Notes: a model not told the origin generated them from the letters alone. Shown: positions 31,818 through 41,517, counted from the first letter of the stretch. The stretch is 48,187 nucleotides of DNA from Actinomycetes bacterium (GCA_025360105.1 JANYCT010000062.1:1-48187); one strand, 5' to 3'. Program-made: numbers and translations.

Positions 31818-32261
31818 TCAGAACGCGGCCTCGATCACCCGCACGTTCACGCCGAGCACGGCGACCACGTCGAAACGTACATCCACGCCGTGTACATCAT
31901 TGGCTGCCAGCCACGATGCGGCCAGACGCCGCAGCCGCAACTGCTTTCGAGCAGTCACCGCCGATGCAGGGTCACCATAGGCATCGCTCGCACGCGTCTT
32001 CACCTCCACGAAGGCAACGAGGCGACCGGTGCGCACAATCAGATCGATCTCGCCGCCAGGAATCCGCCAGTTGCGTTCGATGATCTCGTAGCCGTGGCCG
32101 CGATACCAACGTTCGGCCTGATCCTCGCCCCAACGGCCACGTGCAAGCCTGGACAGATCTACAGATCCGTCGGAGGAAGTTCCTCGACGTTCACGTCCTT
32201 GAACGTGAGCACCCGCACCTTCGGCACGAAGCGGGTCTTGCGGTACATGTCCCATACCCAT
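31818..32261 (-). CDS. YraN/UPF0102 family putative endonuclease
   Basis: The conserved domain runs from about residue 38 (LARGRWGEDQAERWYRGHGYEIIERNW), through PGGEIDLIVRTG and FVEVKTRAS, to VRFDVVAV. The E-x-D...E-V-K pattern is that of restriction-endonuclease-like Holliday-junction-resolvase-fold nucleases. The only in-frame ATGs lie about 100 bases inside the upstream DUF2469 gene. Family members usually start just before the conserved domain, where the frame offers only a CTG at 32156. The true start is therefore uncertain and the first 35 residues may not be made. Confidence 0.75.
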   Translation of the reverse strand: MGMGHVPQDPLRAEGAGAHVQGRERRGTSSDGSVDLSRLARGRWGEDQAERWYRGHGYEIIERNWRIPGGEIDLIVRTGRLVAFVEVKTRASDAYGDPASAVTARKQLRLRRLAASWLAANDVHGVDVRFDVVAVLGVNVRVIEAAF

Positions 32262-32452
32262 GCGTCAGTGAGCACCACCTCGATGAGGGGCCTCGCCGCG
32301 TCAGCAACCTGAGTGATCTGCACGGTGTTGGCCAGATAGAACCGGCGCTCGGTCTCCACGGCGAAGCGGAACATGGCCGCGACGTCTTGGTATTCCTGCG
32401 CGAGTTGAAGCTCTCGCTCGGCCTCGTAGTTCTCGAGATCGTCAGAACTCAA
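32159..32452 (-). CDS. DUF2469 family protein
   Basis: A 97-residue protein found mainly in actinobacteria. It has the conserved LENYEAERELQLAQEY, VETERRFYLANTV, DAWVWDMYRKTRFV and VLTFKDVNVEELP segments, very close to what I recall of M. tuberculosis Rv2901c. Function is unknown. The start is a TTG. Its position between rplS and the yraN-like gene is the usual actinobacterial order. Confidence 0.88.
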   Translation of the reverse strand: MSSDDLENYEAERELQLAQEYQDVAAMFRFAVETERRFYLANTVQITQVADAARPLIEVVLTDAWVWDMYRKTRFVPKVRVLTFKDVNVEELPPTDL

Positions 32453-32494
32453 TGGAGGGTGCTCTCACCGATTCAACGGCTACCGACCTGACGG

Positions 32495-32842
32495 TCAGCG
32501 GTCGCGCTTTTCCTTGATCTTGGCAGCCTTGCCCGTGCGATCGCGCAGGTAGTACAGCTTGGCCCGGCGTACGTCGCCACGACGCACCACCTCGACCTTT
32601 GCCACCGTGGGCGTGTGCATGGGGAACGTACGCTCGACACCGACGCCATAGCTCACCTTGCGAACCTTGTAGGTTTCGGCGACCCCACTTCCGTGGATGC
32701 CGATCACGTTGCCTTGAAAGATCTGGATGCGCTCTTTATTGCCCTCGATGACCTTGACGTGCACCTTGACCTCATCGCCGGGACCGAAGGCCGGGATGTC
32801 GGTGCGGATGTACTGGTTGTCTACAAGGTCAGTGGACTTCAT
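32495..32842 (-). CDS. rplS: 50S ribosomal protein L19
   Basis: A 115-residue protein with [53 protein letters not shown], and [27 protein letters not shown]. It sits at the 30S-50S interface. The ATG before [10 protein letters not shown] gives the family length; the longer frame is not conserved. It follows trmD by 71 bases. Confidence 0.97.
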   Translation of the reverse strand: MKSTDLVDNQYIRTDIPAFGPGDEVKVHVKVIEGNKERIQIFQGNVIGIHGSGVAETYKVRKVSYGVGVERTFPMHTPTVAKVEVVRRGDVRRAKLYYLRDRTGKAAKIKEKRDR

Positions 32843-32913
32843 GACGCAGTCTTTCGTAACAGTCCGGATGTGATGGACCGGAGAACAGGCTGGTGAGCCT
32901 GCATGGCGAACGC

Positions 32914-33648
32914 TCAAGGATAGGCCGTTGGGGGGAACTCTTCCAACAGGCGCCGATCATCATCTGAAAGTCCATCGCGGCGCTCGATGAGATCGGGCCG
33001 ATACCGCAACGTGCGATGGAGTGCCTGGGCGTGGCGCCACCGGGCCACCCTCGCGTGATCGCCGCTGCGTAGCACCTCGGGCACGACCCATCCGCGAAAC
33101 TCATTCGGCCGGGTGAACTGCGGCTCCTCGAGCAGGCCCGAGGCGCCGAAGCTCTCGGTTATCGGACTGGCTTCATTGCCCATCGCACCGGGAAGGAGGC
33201 GAGCAACGGCCTCTATGACCAGGCATGCGGCAACCTCGCCGCCGGAGAGCACCACGTCGCCGATGGACAGTTCGTCATCGACGAGATGCTCGCGAACGCG
33301 ATGATCGATGCCCTCGTAGCGACCGCAGAGCAGGCTGAAGCCACCGCATGCGGCCAATTCGTTGGCCAGTTGTTGATCGAATCGGCGGCCAGCGGGGCCG
33401 AGCAGGAACAGCGGCCGGGGCGAGTTCGCAGCTTCGACCGAGGCAAAGATCGGGTCCGCACGCATGACCATCCCGGCACCCCCGCCAAAGGGGGAATCAT
33501 CGATGGTGCGATGCACATCGGTGGTGTGCTCGCGAAGGTCGTGGCAGCGCAGATCGAGTAGGCCATTGGTGCGGCATTTGCCGAGCAGGCTCTCGCTGCA
33601 GAATCCATCGACGAGGCCGGGGAAGATGGTGAAGACATCGATGCGCAT
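32914..33648 (-). CDS. trmD: tRNA (guanine-N1-)-methyltransferase
   Basis: A 244-residue SPOUT enzyme making m1G37 in tRNA. It has [41 protein letters not shown], and the trefoil-knot SAM loop [28 protein letters not shown], followed by [21 protein letters not shown]. The ATG before RIDVF matches the family start. It follows rimM by 17 bases, the usual pairing. Confidence 0.97.
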   Translation of the reverse strand: MRIDVFTIFPGLVDGFCSESLLGKCRTNGLLDLRCHDLREHTTDVHRTIDDSPFGGGAGMVMRADPIFASVEAANSPRPLFLLGPAGRRFDQQLANELAACGGFSLLCGRYEGIDHRVREHLVDDELSIGDVVLSGGEVAACLVIEAVARLLPGAMGNEASPITESFGASGLLEEPQFTRPNEFRGWVVPEVLRSGDHARVARWRHAQALHRTLRYRPDLIERRDGLSDDDRRLLEEFPPTAYP

Positions 33649-33665
33649 GGCGTTGTGCTGGCCGA

Positions 33666-34172
33666 TCAGTCGTTCAGATCGAACAATCCATCGGGACAAT
33701 CGATGGTGGTGACGCCATCCGAGCAGCTCACCACGAATATGACGGGAACGAGAGCCTGGGAGTCGAGTTCCAGTAGATCATGTGCCGGGTTCGCAAGCAC
33801 ACCCACACAGGTGCCCCGAATCACTCCACTCACTTCGACGACCTGGGTACCGAGCAGCTCGTGGACCCAGAGCGCGTCGGGATCGTCAACGGGTTCGGCA
33901 AAGATCGGCGCGTTCGTGAGCGACTCGATTGCGGTGCGATCGTCGAAACCCTCGAGATGCACCAGCCAGCGCTGCGGCAACCGCTGTGAGTAACTGATCG
34001 TGCGCCATGCACCCTTGGCCCAGACGCGAGAACCGACCGCAAGGCGATCCTCGCGGTCGGTCAGGAGATCGATATACGTGTCACCCTTCACGCCGTGTGG
34101 GCGACGGATGGCTCCGACTTCCAACAGCCCGGCAGGTATGTTGCCCGCAGCGGTGCGTCGCTGATCAGTCAT
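33666..34172 (-). CDS. rimM: 16S rRNA processing protein RimM
   Basis: A 168-residue ribosome-maturation factor of the 30S head. It has [24 protein letters not shown] at the N-terminus and a PRC-barrel half with [26 protein letters not shown] and [10 protein letters not shown]. The ATG before TDQRRT lies inside the end of the KH-domain gene (8-base overlap), so translation is coupled. Confidence 0.92.
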   Translation of the reverse strand: MTDQRRTAAGNIPAGLLEVGAIRRPHGVKGDTYIDLLTDREDRLAVGSRVWAKGAWRTISYSQRLPQRWLVHLEGFDDRTAIESLTNAPIFAEPVDDPDALWVHELLGTQVVEVSGVIRGTCVGVLANPAHDLLELDSQALVPVIFVVSCSDGVTTIDCPDGLFDLND

Positions 34173-34467
34173 CGACGAAGTCGACGTCGACATCGGCACC
34201 ATCGCGGGTACCGGCGGCGCGCACGACGGTGCGAATGCTCTGTGCGGTGCGACCACGACGGCCGATCACACGACCGAGATCGCCGGGGCCGACCTTGACC
34301 TGCAGCTTGATGCGGCCCTTCGACGGGATGGCTTCGACTCGAACAGCCTCGGCGTCATCGACGATGGACTTCACCACGTGGGTGAGTACCGCTGTCGCCG
34401 TGGGCGCCGACAGTGCGTTGCCGCCCATCGCGCGCTCTGTCGGCGCGTTGTCTGTGGCGTCGCTCAC
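34165..34467 (-). CDS. KH-domain RNA-binding protein (KhpA/YlqC-like)
   Basis: A 100-residue small protein with a single KH domain: [42 protein letters not shown], where IGRRGR is the RNA-binding G-x2-G loop. The rpsP-KH-rimM-trmD order is conserved in actinobacteria. The GTG start overlaps the rpsP stop (GTGA). An internal ATG at 34428 is an alternative. Confidence 0.9.
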   Translation of the reverse strand: MSDATDNAPTERAMGGNALSAPTATAVLTHVVKSIVDDAEAVRVEAIPSKGRIKLQVKVGPGDLGRVIGRRGRTAQSIRTVVRAAGTRDGADVDVDFVDD

Positions 34468-34736
34468 TGAGCGGCCCGCGCTGCACCGAATTCGGTCCAG
34501 GCGCCGGAGATCTCGAGCAGCTTGCGCACGCGATCGGTGGGCTGCGCGCCCTCCATCAGCCACTTGACGGCCTTTGCGTTGTCGATCGTGATGACGCTCG
34601 GCTCGGCGCGAGGGTTGTACTGACCGACGATTTCGATGAACCGACCATCGCGCGGCGACCGACTATCGGTGGCAACGATGCGATATTGCGGCTGCTTGGT
34701 CTTACCGACTCGGGTGAGGCGCAGCTTCACTGACAT
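34464..34736 (-). CDS. rpsP: 30S ribosomal protein S16
   Basis: A 90-residue protein with [40 protein letters not shown] and [20 protein letters not shown]. The ATG before SVKLRL has AGGAG 11 bases upstream. It follows ffh after 102 bases and is coupled to the KH gene. Confidence 0.97.
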   Translation of the reverse strand: MSVKLRLTRVGKTKQPQYRIVATDSRSPRDGRFIEIVGQYNPRAEPSVITIDNAKAVKWLMEGAQPTDRVRKLLEISGAWTEFGAARAAQ

Positions 34737-34838
34737 TTGATACAGACTCCTGATAGGTCTACAGAACTGGGGAATGTTAGCGGCACTCTGGCAGCTACAC
34801 ACCCGCAGCGGCCAGAACCACGGGGGTTTGAGTGGCAA

Positions 34839-36257
34839 TCAGCGCTTGTTGAAGGGCATGTCGGGGAAACCCGCTGGCATTCCATCGGGGGCGCCACCGG
34901 GGAATCCGCCCGGCATCGCACCCTTCAAGGCACCGAGCCCGCCGGGCATCTTCTTCTTGCCCTTCTTGCCCATGGTCATGCCGCCCATGCGCTTCATCAT
35001 CTTTTGCATCTCGCTGAACTGCTTGACGAGACGATTGATCTCGCCAACCGACGTACCGCTGCCGGCCGCGATGCGGTTGCGGCGGCTGCCGTTGATGATC
35101 TCGGGCTTGCGTCGCTCCTGCGGGGTCATGGCCCGAATGATCGCCTCGACCGGCTTGAGGTCGTCGTCGTCGATCTTGGCGCCCTTGAGTTCTTTGGGCA
35201 TGCCAGGCATCATGCCCAGTAGCCCCGACAGCGGGCCCATCTTCTTGAGCTGCTGCATCTGATCGAGGAAGTCGTCGAGAGTGAACTCGCCCTCCATCAT
35301 CCGCTGCGCGGCCTCGGCTGCGGAGTCTTTCTCGAAGGCCTGCTCGGCCTGTTCGATGAGGGTGAGCACATCGCCCATTCCCAAAATTCGCCCAGCCATA
35401 CGATCGGGATGGAACTGCTCGAAGGCATCGAGCTTTTCACCGGTAGAGGCGAAGGCGATCGGCCGCCCGATGACCTCTTTCACGCTCAGCGCAGCGCCGC
35501 CACGAGCGTCGCCGTCGAGCTTGCTCAGAATGACGCCGTCGATCGCGAGGGTTTCATGGAACGCCTCGGCAACGCTGACCGCGTCCTGACCCGTCATCGC
35601 ATCGATCACCAGGAACGTGTAGTTGGGTTCGATGGCCTCGCTGATCTGGCGGACCTGCAGCATCATGTCGGCGTCAATGGCCAACCGGCCGGCGGTATCG
35701 ACGATGAGCACGTCGCGGCCGAGACGCCGGGCCTCGGCGAGACCACGAGCCGCGGTGGTGACCGGGTCACCGGGTTCGCTGAAGACCGGCACATCGATCT
35801 GACGACCGAGCACACGCAACTGCTCGACAGCAGCGGGGCGCTGCAGGTCGGCGCCCACCAACAGGGGCTGGCGGCCCTGGCTCTTGAACCACCGAGCCAA
35901 CTTGGCCGAGTTCGTTGTCTTACCAGAACCCTGCAGACCGGCCATGAGCACCACCGTTGGCGGGCGACTGGCATAGGTGATCTTCAGTGTCTGCCCACCC
36001 AAGATGTTGGTGAGTTCGTTGCTGACGATCTTGATGACCTGTTGGCTCGGGTCGAGCGCCTGCGACAGCTTGGCGCCGATGGCCTGGTCGCGAATGCGGT
36101 CGACGACGCGCCGGGCAACGGTGACATTGACGTCGGCCTCGAGCAGCGCCGTGCGGATCTCGCGGAGCACCTCATCGACGTCGCTGTCGGTCAGACGGCC
36201 CTTGCCGCGCAGCTTCTTGAAGATGCCATCAAAACGATCGGACAGGGTGTCAAACAT
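34839..36257 (-). CDS. ffh: Signal recognition particle protein Ffh
   Basis: A 472-residue GTPase of the signal recognition particle. It has the N domain, the G domain with GLQGSGKTT, DTAGRLAID and TGEKLDAFEQFHPDRMAGRILGMGD, and the methionine-rich M domain (QMQQLKKMGPLSGLLGMMPGM, SRRNRIAAGSGTSVGEINRLVKQF). The C-terminal tail is a Gly/Met/Pro-rich extension. TAACCT lies 9 bases before the ATG as a possible -10. Confidence 0.97.
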   Translation of the reverse strand: MFDTLSDRFDGIFKKLRGKGRLTDSDVDEVLREIRTALLEADVNVTVARRVVDRIRDQAIGAKLSQALDPSQQVIKIVSNELTNILGGQTLKITYASRPPTVVLMAGLQGSGKTTNSAKLARWFKSQGRQPLLVGADLQRPAAVEQLRVLGRQIDVPVFSEPGDPVTTAARGLAEARRLGRDVLIVDTAGRLAIDADMMLQVRQISEAIEPNYTFLVIDAMTGQDAVSVAEAFHETLAIDGVILSKLDGDARGGAALSVKEVIGRPIAFASTGEKLDAFEQFHPDRMAGRILGMGDVLTLIEQAEQAFEKDSAAEAAQRMMEGEFTLDDFLDQMQQLKKMGPLSGLLGMMPGMPKELKGAKIDDDDLKPVEAIIRAMTPQERRKPEIINGSRRNRIAAGSGTSVGEINRLVKQFSEMQKMMKRMGGMTMGKKGKKKMPGGLGALKGAMPGGFPGGAPDGMPAGFPDMPFNKR

Positions 36258-36317
36258 GCGGGGCGTAGGTTAGCGGCTGCAATCGTCGGACTCGAAGAAC
36301 CAAGAGGCCGAAAATCG

Positions 36318-37487
36318 TCACTCGGAAAAGAGCGCCTCGATGAACTCGGTCGGGTCGAATTCCACCAGATCGCCAATGGTCTCGCCCAGGCCGACCAGCT
36401 TCACCGGTAAGCCGAGTTCGGTCTCGATCGCAAACACGATGCCGCCCTTGGCGGAGCCGTCGAGCTTGGTCAACACCACGCCGGTGACCTCGGTGGCCTC
36501 GCCGAATTGGCGCGCCTGCGCCAGGCCGTTCTGTCCAGTGGTGGCATCGATGACCAGCAGCACCTCGGTGACCCGACCGCTGCCCTTCGACGCGACACGG
36601 CGCACCTTGCGCAACTCCTCCATCAGGTTCGTCTTGTTGTGCAGACGACCAGCGGTGTCGGCCAGCACCAGATCGATGTGTCGCGCGCTCGCTGCCTGAA
36701 TGCCATCGAAGATCACTGCACTCGGATCCCCGCCTTCGCTGCCGCGCACCAACTCGCTACCCGAGCGTTGCGCCCACGTGCCCAACTGCTCGGCCGCCGC
36801 GGCGCGAAACGTGTCGCCCGCGGCCATGAGCACCGTGCGGCCCAGTTGGCGCTGCTGCGCACCGACCTTGCCGATTGTCGTGGTCTTGCCCACGCCGTTC
36901 ACTCCCACGAACAGCCACACATTCGGTTCGCCCGGTTCGCCCGGCTCGAAACGCAGGGCTCGCTCGTTGGCGGACAAGCGCGTGATCATGTCGGCCTGCA
37001 ACGCAGTGAGCAGAGCATCGGGGTCGGCAATCTCCTTCGACTTCACACGCGCGCGCAGCCCAGTGAGCAACTCGTCGGTGACCCGCACTCCCACATCAGC
37101 ACGAAGCAACGCTTCTTCGAGGTCGTCCCACGTTTCGTTGGTGACGCCTACCCGACCGCGCACACCGGTGAAGACACCCACCAGCGCCGCACGCGATTTA
37201 GACATGCGGTCGCGAAAGCGGGGCCGCTCGAATACCTCGACCCCGGCCTCGGACCCGGCCTCGGACCCGGCCTCGATGTCTAATGCGGCAGCCGGCTCCG
37301 CCTCGATACCCGCATCGGTCTCGACCACCAGGGCCGACACCGATTGCCGCACGGGCACCTTGTCGACGACGGGCTGTAGCGCAGTTGGCGTCGCCGATGT
37401 GCCCATGCCCCGTCGCCTGCTGACGAGCAGAACGCCAACGCCGAACACGATGACGACGGCGATGAGGATGAGATAGATCGAAGGCAC
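36318..37487 (-). CDS. ftsY: Signal recognition particle receptor FtsY
   Basis: A 389-residue SRP receptor GTPase. A membrane helix at residues 3-23 is followed by an acidic linker containing a four-residue repeat (EAGS), then the NG domain with GVNGVGKTTTIGK, MAAGDTFRAAAAEQL, LADTAGRLHNK and VGLGETIGDLVEFDP. The GTG start has TAGCGT 6 bases upstream and no ribosome-binding site. The linker repeat is encoded by 12-bp tandem copies. Confidence 0.96.
   Translation of the reverse strand: MPSIYLILIAVVIVFGVGVLLVSRRRGMGTSATPTALQPVVDKVPVRQSVSALVVETDAGIEAEPAAALDIEAGSEAGSEAGVEVFERPRFRDRMSKSRAALVGVFTGVRGRVGVTNETWDDLEEALLRADVGVRVTDELLTGLRARVKSKEIADPDALLTALQADMITRLSANERALRFEPGEPGEPNVWLFVGVNGVGKTTTIGKVGAQQRQLGRTVLMAAGDTFRAAAAEQLGTWAQRSGSELVRGSEGGDPSAVIFDGIQAASARHIDLVLADTAGRLHNKTNLMEELRKVRRVASKGSGRVTEVLLVIDATTGQNGLAQARQFGEATEVTGVVLTKLDGSAKGGIVFAIETELGLPVKLVGLGETIGDLVEFDPTEFIEALFSE
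37236..37271. repeat. 12-bp in-frame tandem repeat in ftsY
   Basis: Three copies of CTCGGACCCGGC (the first with one change) encode the EAGS repeat in the acidic linker of FtsY. A shorter 9-bp repeat at 36925-36948 encodes EPGEPGEP near the start of the G domain. Confidence 0.9.
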
Positions 37488-37493
37488 GCCGAA

Positions 37494-37499
37494 ACGCTA
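37494..37499 (-). promoter_or_regulatory. -10 element TAGCGT of ftsY
   Basis: Read on the reverse strand, TAGCGT is followed by 6 bases and the ftsY GTG, fitting a leaderless promoter separate from the upstream transporter operon. Confidence 0.45.
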
Positions 37500-37507
37500 C
37501 CGCCGGG

Positions 37508-38320
37508 TCACCGGCCAGCAAGCCCCGACTGTTCGCCTGTCAGGCGCTGAGCAGCCCAGACGGGTATCAGCGAGAGCAACATCACCGCGGTGGCCATAAC
37601 GTTCACAATCGGTTGCTGGTCACCGCGGCTGAGGTTGCTCAAGATCCATTGCGGAAGTGTCTGCAAATCGGAGCCAGCGCCGTTGGTGAAGGTAGTGACC
37701 ACGATTTCATCGAAGCTGAGACCGAACGCAAGAAGCCCGCCTGCCAACAATGCCGACCGGAGCAACGGAAAGGTCACCATGCGAAACGTCTGGAACATGT
37801 CGGCGCCGAGGTCGGCAGAAGCCTCCTCGAGATTGGGCGCCATTCGACGCAGTCGGGCAAGCACGTTGTTGTAGACCACCACCACACAAAAGGTGGCGTG
37901 CGCGATCACCAGTGTGATGATGCCGAGGTCGATGCCCACCTGACGGAAGGCAGCATTGAGCGCAATACCGGTGACGATGCCCGGCAAAGCGATCGGCAGC
38001 ACGATGAGCAGGCTCAGCGGCTCGCGGCCGAAGAACCGGTAGCGCTGCACAGCAAATGCTGCGAGTGTTCCGAGCACCAACGCAATGGCTGTTGCGAGGA
38101 TCGCCGTCTTGACACTCATCAGCAGCGCGCTCCGCGCGCCGTCGTTTTGCAACGCCTTACCCCACCACCTCAGCGTAAATCCCTTGGGCGGCCACGCCAA
38201 CGAGCTCGACGTGTTGAACGACAACACGGCAACGATGCCGAGCGGCACCCACAGAAATGCAATGACGGCGCCGGTCCACAGCCGAAAGCCAACGCGAGTT
38301 GGGCGGTTCACATGCGTCAC
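37508..38320 (-). CDS. potC: ABC transporter permease, spermidine/putrescine type
   Basis: A 270-residue inner-membrane permease with six predicted helices. The EAA-type loop is LEEASADLGADMFQTFRMVTFPLLRSAL, which contacts the ATPase. It is the distal gene of potA-potD-potB-potC and overlaps potB by 4 bases. The PotC label rests on gene order and family likeness; polyamine specificity is not shown by sequence alone. Confidence 0.9.
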   Translation of the reverse strand: MTHVNRPTRVGFRLWTGAVIAFLWVPLGIVAVLSFNTSSSLAWPPKGFTLRWWGKALQNDGARSALLMSVKTAILATAIALVLGTLAAFAVQRYRFFGREPLSLLIVLPIALPGIVTGIALNAAFRQVGIDLGIITLVIAHATFCVVVVYNNVLARLRRMAPNLEEASADLGADMFQTFRMVTFPLLRSALLAGGLLAFGLSFDEIVVTTFTNGAGSDLQTLPQWILSNLSRGDQQPIVNVMATAVMLLSLIPVWAAQRLTGEQSGLAGR

Positions 38321-39222
38321 AGGTTCTCCAACGCGCCGGTGCGTCGGACACCGAGCAGGTACAGCACCATCACCAGAACGGGCACCGTCGCAAACGCCGC
38401 GGCGAAGGGCAGATTGGACGCGAAGTTCGCGTAGACCACGGAGCCGATCATCTGTGTGGGTCCGCCCACCAGCGCGACCGCGATGTAGTCGCCCATCGAC
38501 AACGAGAACGTGAACACCGACCCGGCCACGATGGCGGGAACCAGCATCGGGATCACGACGGAGCGGAACGTGAGCCAGAAACCCGCACCGAGATCATTCG
38601 ATGCTTCGAGCAACGAGTCTGGCAACCGATCGAGGCCCGCATAGATGGGCACGATCATGTACGGCAACCAGAGGTACGCAAGCACGATCACCACGGCGGG
38701 TACGCCGTAGCCGGGGCTGGCGCCGAAGGTCTTGTCGAGCACACCGCCGGGCGACCCCAGAATCGCCCGCCACGCAAACGCCTTGACGAGATAACTCCCC
38801 CACAACGGCACGAGTACCGCAGTGATCAGCAGCGTGCGCACCCGTTGGCGAGCGATCTTTGCGATGAAGAACGCAATCGGCAACGCAAGCACGATGTCGA
38901 TGACGGTAACCAGCGCAGCAATTGCAATGGTGCGCAACACGATGTCGCGATACACCGACGTGGTGAGCAACTCGTGGTAGTTCGACACGCCCAGTTCTTC
39001 GGTGATGCCGGTGGCGTCTTCGTTCAATCGATAGAACGAAGTAACGAACAGCGCCGCCAACGAGCCGAGGTAGAGCACGACGAGCCACAGCGCGGGGCCC
39101 GACAGCAGGCCGGCGAGTTGAAGTCGCGGGTGCCGATCGAGCACGCGCGACAGACGTCGCGACGGTCGGGAATCCCCGGCCGTCGCGACGTCGACGGAAG
39201 CAGTGTCGAGCGCGGTGTTCAT
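38317..39222 (-). CDS. potB: ABC transporter permease, spermidine/putrescine type
   Basis: A 301-residue permease with a cytoplasmic N-terminal extension, six predicted helices and the EAA-type loop LLEASNDLGAGFWLTFRSVVIPML. The ATG at 39222 is chosen because the longer frame covers the end of potD. It pairs with the downstream permease to form the membrane channel. Confidence 0.9.
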   Translation of the reverse strand: MNTALDTASVDVATAGDSRPSRRLSRVLDRHPRLQLAGLLSGPALWLVVLYLGSLAALFVTSFYRLNEDATGITEELGVSNYHELLTTSVYRDIVLRTIAIAALVTVIDIVLALPIAFFIAKIARQRVRTLLITAVLVPLWGSYLVKAFAWRAILGSPGGVLDKTFGASPGYGVPAVVIVLAYLWLPYMIVPIYAGLDRLPDSLLEASNDLGAGFWLTFRSVVIPMLVPAIVAGSVFTFSLSMGDYIAVALVGGPTQMIGSVVYANFASNLPFAAAFATVPVLVMVLYLLGVRRTGALENL

Positions 39223-39244
39223 CGATGGTCGAACTAGGCGTTGG

Positions 39245-40414
39245 TCAGCCCTTGATCTCGGTCCAGGCCTTGATCCACTCGGAGAACGGAACGCAGTTGT
39301 CGCCCGAACCATCGAGGCACTTCTTGCGCGGCGTGGCCCAGAAGCTGATGCCCTTGTTGAACGCAGCATCAGTGGCCTTGAAGACGTCACAATGCTTTGG
39401 ATCGTCGGCGATCAATGCGCAGGCGTTGGGGTTCGCTGGCGCCTCGCCGAAGTAATAGGCAACCTGGGCTTGCACCTCGGGGCTCGTCACGTAGTCCATC
39501 CACTTGTACATGCAATTCGGATGCTTGGCCTTTGACGACACCATCCAGGTGTCGCTCCAACCGGTAGCGCCTTCCTTGGGCAGCACCGTTGCAACCTTGG
39601 CGCCGTTGCCTTGGGCGAGGTTGGCAATCACCTGCCAGGTCGTACCGAGCACGATCGAGCCCTGCTCGAATGCCGTCTGAGACACGGCATAATTGCTCCA
39701 GTATTCGCCGATGACGGTGCGCTGGTCCTTGAGGATTGCCACCGCTGCATCGAACTGCTTCTGGGTGAGCGAATACGGGTCCTTGATACCGAGGTCCGGC
39801 TTGGCCGACTTCAGGTACAGCGCCGCGTCGGCAATGTAAATCGGCGCGTCATATGCGGTGACCTTGCCCTTGTACGGCGACGCCTTGTCGAACACGACTC
39901 CCCACGAATCAGGGACGGTCTTGACGACATCGGTGTTGTACATCAGATAGTTCGCACCCCAACCGTGAGGGATGCCGTAGTTCTTGCCACCACTCGTGTT
40001 GTACGTCTGATCCTTCAAGAACGCGGAGAGATCGGCATAGTGCGGCACCAGTGCCGTGTTGACGGGCGCCACGAGACCGGCATCGATGAGCCGAACGCTG
40101 GCGTCGCCCGATGCCGAGACACCGTCGTACTCGCCGGTCTGCATCAGCTGGAACATTTCGTCGGAGGTGTTGCCGACCTTAACATCGACCTTGCAGCCGC
40201 TGTCTTTCTCGAATGCGCTCACCCAATTCACCTTCGGGTCGGTACTGCCGTTCTCGGCATAACCGGCCCACGCAATGATCTTGAGTGACCCTTCACCGTC
40301 GCCCAATTTGGTGGGCGCTGCACCACCTGGGCTACTGGAGTTGCTGCTCCCGCATGCGCTGAGCAGCAGGGCTACTGCGACACCGCATCTGGCCGCAATG
40401 CGTGTTGTTCTCAT
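39245..40414 (-). CDS. potD: Substrate-binding lipoprotein, spermidine/putrescine type
   Basis: A 389-residue extracytoplasmic solute receptor. It has a lipoprotein signal with lipobox LLSAC (cysteine about residue 21), a short Ser/Gly spacer, then the PotD-like fold beginning LKIIAWAGYAENG. GIPHGWGANYLMYNTDVV and YWSNYAVSQTAFEQGSIVLG line the expected cleft. GGGGAG lies 5 bases before the ATG, which overlaps the potA stop (ATGA). Confidence 0.92.
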   Translation of the reverse strand: MRTTRIAARCGVAVALLLSACGSSNSSSPGGAAPTKLGDGEGSLKIIAWAGYAENGSTDPKVNWVSAFEKDSGCKVDVKVGNTSDEMFQLMQTGEYDGVSASGDASVRLIDAGLVAPVNTALVPHYADLSAFLKDQTYNTSGGKNYGIPHGWGANYLMYNTDVVKTVPDSWGVVFDKASPYKGKVTAYDAPIYIADAALYLKSAKPDLGIKDPYSLTQKQFDAAVAILKDQRTVIGEYWSNYAVSQTAFEQGSIVLGTTWQVIANLAQGNGAKVATVLPKEGATGWSDTWMVSSKAKHPNCMYKWMDYVTSPEVQAQVAYYFGEAPANPNACALIADDPKHCDVFKATDAAFNKGISFWATPRKKCLDGSGDNCVPFSEWIKAWTEIKG

Positions 40415-41517
40415 GGTTTCTCCCCGTTGTTGTTGTGATTGCTATTGAGACTGTTCTGGAGATCAGACGTGGCGTCGGTGGATTCGTTGCTGACGACAGC
40501 GAACGCGGCCTCGCGCGGCCATGCCAGATGCACGTTTTGGGCAATCGCCACATCCGCAAGTCCGTCGCTAGGCACACTGGCCACCAAAACGGTGCCATCG
40601 TCGAGCTGCACCCGCACTCGACACTCGGCACCCAGATATTGAATATCGGTGACGGAACCGTCGACCACGATATCGCCCACCGCAACATCGTTGGCGAAGT
40701 CGGGTCGCGTCGTGAGCAGTCGGATCCGCTCGGGGCGAACCGTGTGGGCCTGCTCGGCACCGAGCAGCCGGTGTGACAGTTCGGCCGGGAGAAGGTTCGA
40801 GGTGCCAACGAAACCAGCAACGAATGACGTTGCGGGGCGGTCGTAGATCTCCTTCGGCGCACCGACCTGCTCGATTCGTCCGCGATTGAACACAGCGACG
40901 CGGCTGCTCATGCTGAGTGCCTCGCCCTGATCGTGGGTGACGAACACGAACGTGATGCCGACGTCGTGTTGGATGTTCTTGAGCTCGACCTGCATGTCCT
41001 CACGAAGCTTCAGATCAAGCGCGCCCAATGGTTCGTCGAGCAGCAACACCTTGGGTTTGTTCACCAGCGCACGTGCGAGCGCCACGCGTTGACGCTGTCC
41101 GCCAGACAGCTGGCTCGGTTGACGGGTGCCGTAGCCGCCGAGACGCACCGACTCGAGCATCTCGGCGGCGCGTCGACGGCGCTCGGCCTTGTCGACGCCC
41201 TTCACCTTCAAGCCATATTCGACGTTGTGCTGCACCGACATGTGCGGGAACAACGCGTAGTCCTGAAAGACCGTGTTGACATCACGGTCGTAGGGCGCCA
41301 GACCGGTGACATCGCGACCCTGCAACAACACGGCCCCGCCGGTGGGCACCTCGAAGCCGGCGATCATCCGCAACACGGTGGTCTTTCCAGATCCAGACGG
41401 ACCGAGCAGTGAGAAGAACTCTCCGTCGCCGATCTCCAGGTCGATATCGTCGACAGCCACCACGTCGCCGAAGTTCTTCCGGAGACGAACGAGCTGGATC
41501 GCGGGTGAGTCGCTCAC
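40411..41517 (-). CDS. potA: ABC transporter ATPase, spermidine/putrescine type
   Basis: A 368-residue ATPase with Walker A GPSGSGKTT, signature LSGGQRQRVALARALV, Walker B LLLDEPLGALD, and a C-terminal TOBE domain (VRPERIRLL). It drives the PotBCD importer. Its GTG start overlaps the smc stop (GTGA), so the transporter operon is read through and translationally coupled from the chromosome-condensation gene. That arrangement is unusual. Confidence 0.93.
   Translation of the reverse strand: MSDSPAIQLVRLRKNFGDVVAVDDIDLEIGDGEFFSLLGPSGSGKTTVLRMIAGFEVPTGGAVLLQGRDVTGLAPYDRDVNTVFQDYALFPHMSVQHNVEYGLKVKGVDKAERRRRAAEMLESVRLGGYGTRQPSQLSGGQRQRVALARALVNKPKVLLLDEPLGALDLKLREDMQVELKNIQHDVGITFVFVTHDQGEALSMSSRVAVFNRGRIEQVGAPKEIYDRPATSFVAGFVGTSNLLPAELSHRLLGAEQAHTVRPERIRLLTTRPDFANDVAVGDIVVDGSVTDIQYLGAECRVRVQLDDGTVLVASVPSDGLADVAIAQNVHLAWPREAAFAVVSNESTDATSDLQNSLNSNHNNNGEKP

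Noticed and set aside
35409-36410. A 333-codon open frame opposite ffh
   Set aside because: It is antisense to a strongly conserved gene, has no recognisable motif, and is typical of stop-poor high-GC antisense frames.
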